Below are positions 25,845-36,411 of a stretch of 64,000 nucleotides of DNA, piece after piece. Positions within the stretch are counted from its first letter, which is position 1. The number at the start of each line of letters is the position of its first letter. The stretch spans positions 1,302,001-1,366,000 of the forward strand of contig NZ_CP133671.1 of assembly GCF_031326345.1 (NCBI RefSeq), in the 5' to 3' direction. This stretch comes from Aureispira sp. CCB-E (GTDB lineage: Bacteria; Bacteroidota; Bacteroidia; Chitinophagales; Saprospiraceae). Made by a program: the position numbers and the translations under genes. The notes beneath the pieces are model-generated. The model had not been told where the DNA came from. It was given only the letters and a program-made list of their open reading frames with translations, and made no database searches.

Positions 25845-27201
25845 TAAACTATTTAGGGATAATTTAAAGGAAGGTAAAGCAGAAACGCCTTCTTTTGTTT
25901 GGGACAATATTGAAAAGGAAATTGAAGAGAAGAAGCGTAAAAAAGGGTTGTTTTTCTTCTTTCAGATGCTAAGTATATTGCTTCTCCTGCTAAGTTTAGG
26001 ATTTATTTACTGGGTAATAGATGATTTGCCGCAGCAGGCATCTTTTGAGGAAATTGTCTCTGAACCAAACCTTAATTCTAAAGAATCAAACGCAATACCA
26101 AAATCAACAGGTTTTGATGAATTGCCAACAACTATTTATTCAAAGAAAAATCAAAACAAGATAGACAAACAGTATGTCAATAAAAAGGAAGCCTATATCT
26201 CTGAAAATTTACCCACTGATATTGCTACGGTAGAAGATCTATCTAAAGGATTGTTGTCACTAGAAGGAAAGGAAGGTAGAGGAATAGAGCGTCTATCTGA
26301 GGGATTGTTATTATCAGAAGGGAAGGAAGATAAAGGAGTAGAAGATCTATCTAAAGGATTGTTGTTACCAGAAGAGAAGGAAGAGAATGCGGAAGGAGCA
26401 GAGAGGATTGTTAAGGAATTATTGTTAGAAGATGAGTGCATTGACAGTATGTTTATAGAAAATAAGGACTTGGCAATGTTGTTAACAGGAGAGGTAGTAA
26501 AAGAAAATGATTCAAGAAAAAATAAACCTAGAAAAACGCCATTTTTCATAGAAACTAAAGTTGGTTATTCCAGCTATAAAATGAGTTTATGGAATTCCTC
26601 TTTTGTCTTTGGAGATCTTTCGAATCGAAAATTCAAATCCTCAGGACTGAATGCAAATATAAGTTTTGGTTATCAAATTAATTCTTTATTAAATCCAATA
26701 GTAGGTTTTAATTATAATAGAAAACAAGCTGAATTCAATTATAGTGCTTTATATGATGACGAAGGCTATTTTACTTATAATATTCAAGGAAATAAAATGC
26801 CTTTAGATGAAATCAATGACTCTGACCTTTTATGCAATCAATTTATTTTATACGATATAAAGGCGGTCTTTAATATTACATCATTTTCTCTAACTGTGGG
26901 GAATCGATTTAATTTATTACAACTAAATAAAATAGGAATTGATTTGGATGTGAGTTATAGCCTTGAAATAAGTTCTAACATAGATGTACAATCTATTGAT
27001 AAGATCGATGTTTCAGAACATCTTAGAGAACGTTTCAATTCTAAAATAGCTATGGGGTTAAATATTAACTATCAATTGAGCCAACAGTTGAGGCTTTTTG
27101 TTCAAGCAGAATATATTTTTAAGCCCTATAATTCAAATAATTTCCACCGTAGTAATGCACATGAATTAATTAATTCTCTTGGATTGAGATTTAATTTTTG
27201 A
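25831..27201 (+). CDS. membrane protein: putative anti-sigma-like N-terminus, repeats, outer-membrane barrel-like C-terminus
   Basis: 456 residues, overlapping the sigma gene by 14 bases. Residues 1-38 are cytoplasmic and charged (DKLFRDNLKEGKAETPSFVWDNIEKEIEEKKRKK); one membrane helix spans 39-64. Residues about 134-200 carry three to four degenerate 18-20 residue repeats (E.LSKGLL..EGKE...). The C-terminal 220 residues look like an outer-membrane beta barrel (IETKVGYSSYKMSLW ... QLRLFVQAEYIFKP, ending LRFNF). Bacteroidota often pair ECF sigma genes with such single-helix plus barrel proteins. Control of the sigma factor is inferred from the overlap; no zinc-binding anti-sigma motif is seen. 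Confidence 0.8.
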   Translation: MTEFDKLFRDNLKEGKAETPSFVWDNIEKEIEEKKRKKGLFFFFQMLSILLLLLSLGFIYWVIDDLPQQASFEEIVSEPNLNSKESNAIPKSTGFDELPTTIYSKKNQNKIDKQYVNKKEAYISENLPTDIATVEDLSKGLLSLEGKEGRGIERLSEGLLLSEGKEDKGVEDLSKGLLLPEEKEENAEGAERIVKELLLEDECIDSMFIENKDLAMLLTGEVVKENDSRKNKPRKTPFFIETKVGYSSYKMSLWNSSFVFGDLSNRKFKSSGLNANISFGYQINSLLNPIVGFNYNRKQAEFNYSALYDDEGYFTYNIQGNKMPLDEINDSDLLCNQFILYDIKAVFNITSFSLTVGNRFNLLQLNKIGIDLDVSYSLEISSNIDVQSIDKIDVSEHLRERFNSKIAMGLNINYQLSQQLRLFVQAEYIFKPYNSNNFHRSNAHELINSLGLRFNF

Positions 27202-27335
27202 TAACAAAAGAATAGAGGTCCTTTGGCAAATACATTAAGGTTGTGGAGGTGTTGATAGGTTACAACATTTACTATTTAGATAATAGGGAGTTGAAATAAT
27301 TCCTTAAGTTTCAAAAAAATAAAAAATATTAAAAA

Positions 27336-27719
27336 ATGAAAAATTTATCTCGATTTATTTTGATCTCATTATTTGCTGTAAGTTTTTTTTCTTCGTGTAA
27401 AAAACAGGATAACGGTATTTGGGAGGTGGCCTTGTCTGTTGAAGTAGAAGGTGATCTAGAGAGTTGGTCTACAATATCTTATTATGATAAAGCAGGGCAA
27501 CTTCAAACAGAAACTTTAACCCCTGATTGGAATACAACATTTGAATTGGATTCTGGTGCGGATCTAATTGTTAGAGCTAAAGGAATGCTTGATGGAGACC
27601 ATATTACAGTAAAATATAAAGCAACTATTGGAGGGAAACTTGTTCGATCAGGCGGAAGTGGTGTTTCTACAAAAGATCAAAAAAAGTTTGACATTTGGGT
27701 AGAAGATAAATTAGAATAA
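27336..27719 (+). CDS. small lipoprotein
   Basis: 127 residues with a lipoprotein signal ending at C21 (FAVSFFSSCKKQD). The mature domain (about 105 residues) is all-beta (WEVALSVEVEGD, STISYYDKAGQLQTETL, DLIVRAKGMLDGDHITVKYKAT). No family recognised. It follows the sigma/barrel pair in the same direction after 134 bases and ends in a terminator, so it may be part of that regulon. Confidence 0.75.
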   Translation: MKNLSRFILISLFAVSFFSSCKKQDNGIWEVALSVEVEGDLESWSTISYYDKAGQLQTETLTPDWNTTFELDSGADLIVRAKGMLDGDHITVKYKATIGGKLVRSGGSGVSTKDQKKFDIWVEDKLE

Positions 27720-27789
27720 TGCAAAGATACATCTGTTAAGTTGTTTGAAATTAGAGTATTCATAGATAGCTTATTGATGGTGTTTAGTT

Positions 27790-27829
27790 AAAGTGAGTTG
27801 TTCGTATTTTGTGGGCAACTCACTTTTTA
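27790..27829 (+). terminator. intrinsic terminator
   Basis: AAAGTGAGTTG pairs with CAACTCACTTT across a 15-base loop; TTTTTA follows. It is placed 70 bases after the small lipoprotein gene. Confidence 0.88.
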
Positions 27830-27954
27830 TTTATTGAAAAAATAAAAAGCGATATCAACAGAAAATAAGAAGTATCTTTTTGAGATAGAGAGAAAACTAT
27901 GAATTAATGTTAATAATTATGACCTTTTATAGCTTAATTTCATTCAAAAAAGGG

Positions 27955-27962
27955 TAGTTTTG
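27955..27962 (+). promoter_or_regulatory. probable -7 box of the pyrG promoter
   Basis: TAGTTTTG fits TAnnTTTG and lies 43 bases before the pyrG start codon. The -33 TTTG box is not obvious, so the call rests on one box and position. Confidence 0.4.
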
Positions 27963-28001
27963 CGCGCAATTGATTCAAACTTCTTAATTCTTTGCAATTA
28001 A

Positions 28002-29600
<1,599 letters not shown>

Positions 29601-29630
29601 ATACAAAAGCTTATAATTACTTATTTTGGA

Positions 29631-29667
29631 AAACTGTCTATGGGATTATCTTATAGACAGTTTTTTT
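29631..29667 (+). terminator. intrinsic terminator of pyrG
   Basis: AAACTGTCTAT (29631-29641) pairs with ATAGACAGTTT (29653-29663), loop of 11 bases, followed by a T-run. It starts 31 bases after the pyrG stop. Confidence 0.9.
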
Positions 29668-30321
29668 GTTGCTTAATTGTTGGGTTTTAATTATTTGTAA
29701 TGTTTATATCTATTTTGTCAATACTTATATTGATAAAATAGTTTGCACTAAGAGATAATTAGTTATATATTGCAAACAAGGACAATTAAATAATGATAAA
29801 TATGTTGGCAGCCAATTAATTTATATTATAAGCTCGCCACAAAAAATCCCAAACCACTTGTATTATATTATTTCATTGAAATAATATCAGCCCCCCAACT
29901 AATATTTATAGATATTTCCTACTGCTATGTTTCAAGCCTTTTGGCGCATACATTTTGGGATTAGAAACTTTTTTCAATTTAAAAATGTAAGCGATCTATA
30001 GCAGCTTGCCTTAATCTATAATATTAAATAGTAATTATTTTTCAGTAGTATGTTATTGAATTTAGGAAAATTTCAATTTATAATTGACTTTATAGCCTAA
30101 TTTCAAAGGTATAATTCTATGTCGTAAGATCAGTGATGTGTATAGAATATGTTATAATGTTTTAATGCATGTCAATGAGGTTTTGTCAATAACAACTACT
30201 GAATATTACAGGTTAAAGTAGCTTATTTTCCAACAACGTACTGTTGAGAAGACAGGAACTACTATGCCTAAGAGTGACTTGGTTAGATTATTAAATATTA
30301 TTAGAATTATTATAATTGACA
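29668..30321. other. long AT-rich intergenic region with a perfect palindrome
   Basis: 654 bases with no convincing gene. A promoter-like pair (TTTG 29714-29717, TAGTTTG 29739-29745) reads rightwards, nearly 600 bases before the next start. A perfect 23-bp palindrome with 11-base arms (ATATTATTTCA / TGAAATAATAT) lies at 29865-29887, followed by a CCCCCC run. A small untranslated RNA is possible but unproven. Confidence 0.45.
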
Positions 30322-31377
30322 ATGGAATCAATACATCAGTTTATCAACGAGCAAAAAGGGTATTTTGACAAAGGACAGTATCCCTTCCTTCAAAAGCAGC
30401 TCAAAAGAGTTGCCAAAAATTTGCCTTATAAAGGCCTGCGCATTTTACACAATATTCCTTTTACCAGAGAGACGATTGTAAAACTTGAAACGCTATATGT
30501 GGGAGGGGCTGATCTTGTTGTAACCTCTCCTAGTTTTATGGAGGTAGATAGAGAGCTTGTCCATCAATTTGTACAAGCTGGAGGAGATTGGGTGCCTATT
30601 GAAAAAATAAGACATCAGTCATTTGATATTACAATGGATTGTGCGGCCGAATTATTGGATAAAACCAGCCCTAGTATTGGAGGGGTAGAAATCACAGGAA
30701 CAGGAACGAATAAATACAAAGCAGCTGAAATTGATTATCCTGTCATTTCTGTAGACCAAAGTAAAATCAAGCACTTAGAAGGCGTTTTAGGAACTGGAGA
30801 GGCTTTTGTTCGAGCCTTTTTGGAGCTGACACAAGAGAACATTAAGGGGAAAAAGATGATGGTTTTTGGTTATGGAAAAGTTGGTAGAGGAATTGCCCAC
30901 CATTTGAAAAATTATACTCAAGATATTACGGTTGTAGAACAAAAACAGGAGCATATAGCGCAAGCTTTTCATGCTGGATTTAAGGTATTGTCTGCGGACG
31001 ATCAAAAAAATGTAGAAGCATCAGCTTCACAAATGTTTGCTATTGTCACAGCAACAGGGATTAAAAACGTCATATCAGATAGGTATAATCCTAAAGCATT
31101 CAAAGCTAAATACTTGGCAAACATGGGTGGTGAAGATGAGTTTGGTTATGGTTTTGAAAAAAAAGGTGTTATGTGTGAAAAGCGCCCTATCAACTTCTTT
31201 GTCGATCAGCCAACTTTGATGAGGTATTTAGACCCTGTGTTTTATGCACATAATCTAGGAGTAGATTTATTAAGATTTGCTCGTTTAGACAATGGAGTTC
31301 ATCCATTTCCTAGTTTTTTGGCAGAAGAAATTGTGGCTGAATGGGAATCTATTTTTAATGAAAAAGAATACATTTAA
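30322..31377 (+). CDS. S-adenosylhomocysteine-hydrolase-like NAD-binding protein
   Basis: 351 residues from the ATG at 30322 (a TTG two codons upstream is also open). The NAD loop G183-Y-G-K-V-G188 and the flanking order of motifs follow adenosylhomocysteinase: GVEITGTGTNKY in place of EETTTGV, VFGYGKVGRGIAHHL, VTATGIKNVI in place of VTTTGC, LANMGGEDEFG in place of CNIGHFD, and HPFPSFLAEEIVAEW near the end. True SAH hydrolase is 430-490 residues and keeps Lys/Asp catalytic residues that I cannot place here, so the activity may differ. The next gene starts 2 bases after the stop. Confidence 0.75.
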   Translation: MESIHQFINEQKGYFDKGQYPFLQKQLKRVAKNLPYKGLRILHNIPFTRETIVKLETLYVGGADLVVTSPSFMEVDRELVHQFVQAGGDWVPIEKIRHQSFDITMDCAAELLDKTSPSIGGVEITGTGTNKYKAAEIDYPVISVDQSKIKHLEGVLGTGEAFVRAFLELTQENIKGKKMMVFGYGKVGRGIAHHLKNYTQDITVVEQKQEHIAQAFHAGFKVLSADDQKNVEASASQMFAIVTATGIKNVISDRYNPKAFKAKYLANMGGEDEFGYGFEKKGVMCEKRPINFFVDQPTLMRYLDPVFYAHNLGVDLLRFARLDNGVHPFPSFLAEEIVAEWESIFNEKEYI

Positions 31378-31379
31378 AA

Positions 31380-32258
31380 ATGAATAAGCTAAAAGAGTTG
31401 GTAAAGGCTTACCACATTAAAACATTAAAAAATGATACCTACCCATTGTTAAATAAGTTAAAAACAGATTACAAAAATACGTATAAAATTCCGCATTACA
31501 ATTTTGTCTATAGAGAACGAATGACTTTTTCTGTAGGAATGAAAATAGCAGATGCCTACGAAGTCGGTGTCAATAATCCTCAAAGTAAAGTTGTTAAAGT
31601 GGCTTATAAAGCACTAGCAAAAGAAATCTTGCAACAATTCTATTTTATTATTAGAGAAATGGATATTGAGTTTGAGCCGTATGATGGACAAGGAGAACCT
31701 TATGAGAATAGTTTGGAAATGGTAAAAGACATTTATAACTATCATATGTATTTTTTCAAAACAACGAATGGCTTTGGTAAAGATGTGTTGGATTTTAATA
31801 ATCCAATGCTTCAGAATACGGGTATTTGCATTAAAGGATATGAACTTTTAGTCAACGATGTTTTTCGAATTGTTCATGATATTTTTGGTCATGCAACCTA
31901 TGGTTATAGCTTTGGTCCTATTGGAGAAGATTTAGCATGGGTAACTCATATTCGAATGTTAAGTCCACTAGCAAGGGCTGCCATGACAACCGAAACTAGA
32001 GGCCAAAATTGTTGGGTGAATTTTGGGAAGCATTTGAGGGACAAAAACAACGAGTTGTATACAAAAGGAAATTATGGATGGGTTCCGCCAGCTGAAAGAC
32101 CATTTGCAGCGCAAAAAATCATGTTGTTGCCTAAAGAAGTGAGTGGTGTCGATGTCTTTGAAAAAGACGGACAAGTGCAAGCTGTTATTATTGACAACTG
32201 GGATCCATTTCTAAGTTTAACCTTAAAAAATATTAATAATCATGAACACATTTCTTGA
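31380..32258 (+). CDS. putative non-haem iron protein resembling the aromatic amino acid hydroxylase site
   Basis: 292 residues, cytoplasmic. The conserved centre reads NDVFRIVHDIFGHATYGYSF with H166 and H171, then TTETRGQNCWVNFG with E205. In phenylalanine, tyrosine and tryptophan hydroxylases, iron is held by HELLGH and a Glu about 40 residues later in a VEFG segment; the spacing and flanks here are close. From memory, similar HD.FGHA motifs occur in phage-encoded proteins of unknown function. No pterin-binding region is recognised, so the reaction is unknown. It is sandwiched tightly between the SAHH-like gene (2 bases) and the DUF3293 gene (17-base overlap). Confidence 0.7.
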   Translation: MNKLKELVKAYHIKTLKNDTYPLLNKLKTDYKNTYKIPHYNFVYRERMTFSVGMKIADAYEVGVNNPQSKVVKVAYKALAKEILQQFYFIIREMDIEFEPYDGQGEPYENSLEMVKDIYNYHMYFFKTTNGFGKDVLDFNNPMLQNTGICIKGYELLVNDVFRIVHDIFGHATYGYSFGPIGEDLAWVTHIRMLSPLARAAMTTETRGQNCWVNFGKHLRDKNNELYTKGNYGWVPPAERPFAAQKIMLLPKEVSGVDVFEKDGQVQAVIIDNWDPFLSLTLKNINNHEHIS

Positions 32259-32655
32259 ACAAGCATATTTAAGTACCACTTACGAAGTTTATAACCAAGA
32301 AGAGATATACCAACTTAGGATAAAAAAAGAGAATGAGCTCTTCCTATCGTTTTGTGAAAGAGAAGGTATAAAGACTTGGGCAATTATCACTGCCTATAAT
32401 CCTTATTCTAAAGAGTGCTCTTTGGAAATGAATCAAGCAAATAATGAACAATTAAAGCAGACTTTAATAGATACAAAGTGTATCTTCTTTGAGGCGAATG
32501 GTGTACCTGATAATTCAAGCTGGGAGGCTGAAAAAAGTTATTTTGTTTGTAATTTATCGTTGGAATCAGGGAAAGAGATAGGGAGGCAATATCAACAGAA
32601 TGCAATTGTTTATGGAGGAGAGAATAGAGCACCTCAATTGGTTTGGCTAGTATAG
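32242..32655 (+). CDS. DUF3293 protein
   Basis: 137 residues matching the DUF3293 pattern: WAIITAYNPYSKECSLEMN near residue 47, W.AEKSYFVCNLS near 93 and the closing GRQYQQNAIVYGGENRAPQLVWL. DUF3293 has no known function. It overlaps the preceding gene by 17 bases, so the three genes from 30322 form one operon. It converges on the next gene. Confidence 0.85.
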   Translation: MNTFLEQAYLSTTYEVYNQEEIYQLRIKKENELFLSFCEREGIKTWAIITAYNPYSKECSLEMNQANNEQLKQTLIDTKCIFFEANGVPDNSSWEAEKSYFVCNLSLESGKEIGRQYQQNAIVYGGENRAPQLVWLV

Positions 32656-32666
32656 CGCATAAGACT

Positions 32667-33182
32667 CTATGTTTCTTCTTTGTGGGTTAATTGAGATATA
32701 ACATGTCCTAGAAGCACTAAAATTTCAAAACTAATAATTGCCCAGAAACTGTATACAATTCCAACAACGACAATTTCTAATATGTTTTTTAATTTTTTAT
32801 CCGAAAAGGTTGTCCAATCTTGCAACTTATTTGTGAATATATCCACCCAATAATCGAGATTACTCATAGTGTAGACAAAACAACAAAAAAAAACAAAAGC
32901 ACCTAATATCAATGCTGTTAACCAAGACCAACGATAACCTTTTTTACAGATATAAATACTAATACCACAGGTGCCAAAAATAATGATGATCAACAAAAGA
33001 AAGCTAATCATATCTGCAATAACTCTAGGAAAGATAGGCAGTATAGAGGTCAAGCAAAAGGCAACAAAAAAATGCAAACCGATAATTATTCCAGCATGTA
33101 TAAAGTGCCACTGCCAACGAACGAGCCAACTAGGCAGGTGCTTTTGGGGGGATTTAAGATCTAAAATTTCATGTTCTTCCAT
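32667..33182 (-). CDS. four-helix membrane protein of unknown function
   Basis: 171 residues. Basic/aromatic N-terminus (KSPQKHLPSWLVRWQWHF), membrane segments at about 29-48, 55-78, 88-110 and 137-160. No motif. It begins 1 base after the stop of the epimerase gene, so it is the last gene of the minus-strand polysaccharide operon. A role there, such as export, is only suggested by position. Confidence 0.7.
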   Translation of the reverse strand: MEEHEILDLKSPQKHLPSWLVRWQWHFIHAGIIIGLHFFVAFCLTSILPIFPRVIADMISFLLLIIIIFGTCGISIYICKKGYRWSWLTALILGAFVFFCCFVYTMSNLDYWVDIFTNKLQDWTTFSDKKLKNILEIVVVGIVYSFWAIISFEILVLLGHVISQLTHKEET

Positions 33183-33183
33183 A

Positions 33184-34110
33184 TTATATAGAAATTAACC
33201 AGTCCCAAGTAGCTTCAATTCCTTTTTCAATCGAAATTTGAGGTTGCCAATCAAGTTGTTCTTGTGCTTTTTGAATAGATAAAATATTAACAGGAACATC
33301 AAAACTACGACCATCTAAATAAGTAACACTTGGTGTTTTTTGGCTTACTTTTTGGCAAACTTCCAAAATTTCATTTAAAGAATATCCTAGCCCAGAACCT
33401 ACATTAAATACTTTGTCTTTGCCTTGATATGCAATTCCTTTGGCAATAATTTGAGCTACATCTGTTACATAAATATAATCACGGACTACGGAACCATCGC
33501 CCCAAATTTCAATAGGCTGATTTTCTTTTATTTTTTGCAACCAAATGCCTATTACTCCTTGGTTTTTAGTTAGATTTTGACGGGTGCCATAAGCGTTGGC
33601 AATTCTAAAGATGTTATAATCTAAACCTTTATTTTGATAAAAGAAATGCAAATAACGTTCAAAAGCCATCTTTGAAATACCATAAGCAGAAATTGGACGA
33701 ATGGGATGTGCCTCGTCAATAGGAGTATATTGGGGGACGCCGTAGAGTGCGCCGCCTGTAGATACAAAAATTACTTTTTTGACTTGGGCTTTTACCGCAG
33801 CTTCTAAAAGGTGTATGCTTCCAATAATATTCGTTTGAGCATCATAAATTGGATTTTCGGAAGCTGTTTTGGGAACCGTTGTCCAAGCAATATGGACAAT
33901 GATATCTATGTTTTTTAGATGTTCCAAAACCAATTGATAATTGCCAAAATCACCCCGAACAATTTTTATTTGAGCTTGTAAATGTTGGATATTGGGGTGT
34001 ATGCTGGAGCTAGATGTTAATACCGTAACCTGGTGTCCTTGTTGTACTAATAATTCAACAATATGAGACCCCATAAAGCCTGTTCCACCGGTAACAAATA
34101 TATTTGCCAT
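33184..34110 (-). CDS. NAD-dependent sugar-nucleotide epimerase/dehydratase
   Basis: 308 residues of the extended SDR type. NAD loop GGTGFMG at 8-14, catalytic Y-x3-K in YGISK (about 142-146), substrate-binding RIANAYG and VFNVGSG. It resembles UDP-glucose 4-epimerase-like proteins (GalE/WbpP group). The product sugar cannot be fixed from sequence alone. It is in line with four glycosyltransferase genes. Confidence 0.88.
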   Translation of the reverse strand: MANIFVTGGTGFMGSHIVELLVQQGHQVTVLTSSSSIHPNIQHLQAQIKIVRGDFGNYQLVLEHLKNIDIIVHIAWTTVPKTASENPIYDAQTNIIGSIHLLEAAVKAQVKKVIFVSTGGALYGVPQYTPIDEAHPIRPISAYGISKMAFERYLHFFYQNKGLDYNIFRIANAYGTRQNLTKNQGVIGIWLQKIKENQPIEIWGDGSVVRDYIYVTDVAQIIAKGIAYQGKDKVFNVGSGLGYSLNEILEVCQKVSQKTPSVTYLDGRSFDVPVNILSIQKAQEQLDWQPQISIEKGIEATWDWLISI

Positions 34111-34212
34111 ATTTTATACTATTGATACTCTGAATAGGCTACTAATTCTTACAAAAAGTATAAACAGTAGCTAGTTTTGAATGACTTTACAAGTACTTGG
34201 TCGTTTTCATAA

Positions 34213-35463
34213 TTATGGATACACTTCTTGAATCATTTTATCAAGTACTTCTACCGAGTTTTGGATGCCTCGGTGCTTTATTGCAGCTGCTCTACAGCGT
34301 TTTTGAAGGCTCAACTTGTCTTCTTGCATAAACCTTTTTAAGGTCGCTAAAGGAGGGGCAAAATCTTTGGCATCCAAACTTTCGAAAACTACTCCCACAT
34401 TTTCTTCTTCTGCCATGATATCATCGTCCGCAATCCCTCTATTTAGTAAAAAAGGAATCCCACAAGCCAAGTAATTGCCAATTTTGACGGGGGTACGATA
34501 CTTTTGAGAATCCAAAGGCGGAATAGCAACAATTCCCATATCACAAGCCGAAATATATCCTTCAATTTCCTCGTAAGGAATTTTATTTAAAACTAAAAAG
34601 TCACGCTTGCCCAAACCTGCTTCTAGATATGCCTTTTCAACAGCTTCTGAAGGGGTTGGCGAGATGGTGAAAATAAAAATGCTAGGGTCAAAGTGGACGA
34701 GTCGTTTACAAAAATCAGCAACTTCTTTTTCATTATAATAAATCCCATTAAACTTACCTAAATAAAGCATTACATAACGATCCTCAGGGATGTTATATTG
34801 TGCTCGAATACGTTGACGATCTTGAGTTGAAAAGGTGAATTTTTGAGTGTCAACACTAATTGGAACTCTAAACAACTTAGCCTTAGATTGCCATTTTTTT
34901 AGCAATTCGATGGTATGAATCGTAGGACCTGTTACATAATCGGCACGAGTAGCTTGTAAGTATTCGATTTTGTTTAGGATTTTATATTTTAAAGAACTCC
35001 CTGACCAAATGCCAAATTCTTTCATGTATAAGCTATGCGGTTCAAAGCAAAAAACCATCAATTTCAGTCTTAATACTCTAGAAATAATATAAGCATAGCC
35101 CCCCGCAATGGCTAAAAAACCAATAATAACTTTTGCTTTTTCTCTACGCTTGATGCCCCATATTTTGAAAAACAAACCAATGAAGTTCCATAGTTTCTTA
35201 AATAAAATAAATTTCCCTCCTCGATAGGGCATGGGGTGCCAAAACAAGTCTTGTTCTTTTAATTGAGCTTGAAGCTTTGCTTGTTCTCTAGAGGAAAGGG
35301 CATAAGCAGCTTGTTCTTCTGTTACAATATGATACCGATAGGCATATTGAGATGCTTTTTGGTGTTCTAAGATGTATTGATACATCAACCCATTAAACAA
35401 TGGATCTTTGAAACTATGCGATGCACAAATAAGAATAGACGGTTTTTGCTTAGATACAGCCAT
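34213..35463 (-). CDS. glycosyltransferase, GT-B fold (GT4-like)
   Basis: 416 residues. The C-terminal domain has the GT-B donor site pattern (YVMLYLGKFNG, then GYISACDMGIVAI, KIGNYLACGIPFLLNRGIADDD). The N-terminal half has a hydrophobic patch (VIIGFLAIAGGYAYIISRVLRL) that may bind the membrane. It transfers a sugar onto a lipid-linked surface glycan (inferred from context). Confidence 0.85.
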   Translation of the reverse strand: MAVSKQKPSILICASHSFKDPLFNGLMYQYILEHQKASQYAYRYHIVTEEQAAYALSSREQAKLQAQLKEQDLFWHPMPYRGGKFILFKKLWNFIGLFFKIWGIKRREKAKVIIGFLAIAGGYAYIISRVLRLKLMVFCFEPHSLYMKEFGIWSGSSLKYKILNKIEYLQATRADYVTGPTIHTIELLKKWQSKAKLFRVPISVDTQKFTFSTQDRQRIRAQYNIPEDRYVMLYLGKFNGIYYNEKEVADFCKRLVHFDPSIFIFTISPTPSEAVEKAYLEAGLGKRDFLVLNKIPYEEIEGYISACDMGIVAIPPLDSQKYRTPVKIGNYLACGIPFLLNRGIADDDIMAEEENVGVVFESLDAKDFAPPLATLKRFMQEDKLSLQKRCRAAAIKHRGIQNSVEVLDKMIQEVYP

Positions 35464-35502
35464 GAATGCTAATGAAGGTTAAAAAATAAAACTTTTAATA
35501 GT

Positions 35503-36378
35503 TTAAGAAAACAGCTTTTTAAATACTTTTCCAACAGCGGGTGGATGGGTAGTAATGGCTTTTAATAAATATTGCATTCCTTTGGACTTATTGTGGCCAT
35601 CTCCCCACCAAGAAGCCCCCATAATTAAATACATGTTGGCAAAACACTGATTTCGAAATGCTTTTGATTTAAATAATTTGTTTTCTTCGGCTCTTTGATA
35701 GGCGAGTAAGGCATCTTTTTCCATAACAGGAATGTTGCTATGCATATTGTTGTCATGTACTCGATACCACCAAGTGACCTCAGGTACTCGACCTATTTTA
35801 TAATCTTTGGCAACTCGAAAGAAAAATTCTTGGTCGGCAGCATTGGATAATTCTAGGTCGAAGCCACCAACTTTTTCTACGACTTCTCGTCGCACTAAAA
35901 TACTACTTGGAGTAGGAACACAAGTACCATTCCACGACAATAAATCATCCAAAATATATCCTTCTTTCCCGCTTTTGGTCTCCCCAGTTAATTGTGAATT
36001 GCCATCCATAATCGCCATATCTGAATGAACCAAACCAAATGCTTTGTCGGTGGCAAATTTAGCCAATTTTACCTCTAGATTATTCGGCAGCCAAATATCA
36101 TCTGCATCTAGAAAAGCTAAAAAATCGCCTTTAGACAGCCTAAAACCATGATTTCTAGCAGAAGAAACACCGCCATTTTTTTGCTTGATATACTGAATGC
36201 GATTGTCTGAGGCAGCAATAGGTGCAATAACTTCTGCTTGATTGTCAGGCGAACCATCGTCTACAATAATTAATTCAAAATTATCATGGGTTTGATTTAA
36301 AACCCCTTGGATGGTCTCTTCGATGTATTGCCCTGCTTTGTAGGCTGGTATGATTACAGAAACTAAAATGTCTTTCAT
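35503..36378 (-). CDS. family 2 glycosyltransferase
   Basis: 291 residues. GT-A fold with SVIIPAYKAGQYIEETIQG at the start, VDDGSPDN (about 39-46), the DxD-type FLDADDIWLP (about 92-97) and a later WWYRVHDNNMHS. It probably adds one sugar of the surface polysaccharide. Gap of 39 bases to the downstream GT gene on the same strand. Confidence 0.9.
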   Translation of the reverse strand: MKDILVSVIIPAYKAGQYIEETIQGVLNQTHDNFELIIVDDGSPDNQAEVIAPIAASDNRIQYIKQKNGGVSSARNHGFRLSKGDFLAFLDADDIWLPNNLEVKLAKFATDKAFGLVHSDMAIMDGNSQLTGETKSGKEGYILDDLLSWNGTCVPTPSSILVRREVVEKVGGFDLELSNAADQEFFFRVAKDYKIGRVPEVTWWYRVHDNNMHSNIPVMEKDALLAYQRAEENKLFKSKAFRNQCFANMYLIMGASWWGDGHNKSKGMQYLLKAITTHPPAVGKVFKKLFS

Positions 36379-36411
36379 GAAAGGTATAATGCGCTGTTTG
36401 GCAAAAACTAT

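Noticed and set aside
26193-26549. 118-codon serine-rich minus-strand frame
   Set aside because: Antisense of the repeat segment in the sigma-linked gene; the serine/asparagine repeats follow from the sense repeats.
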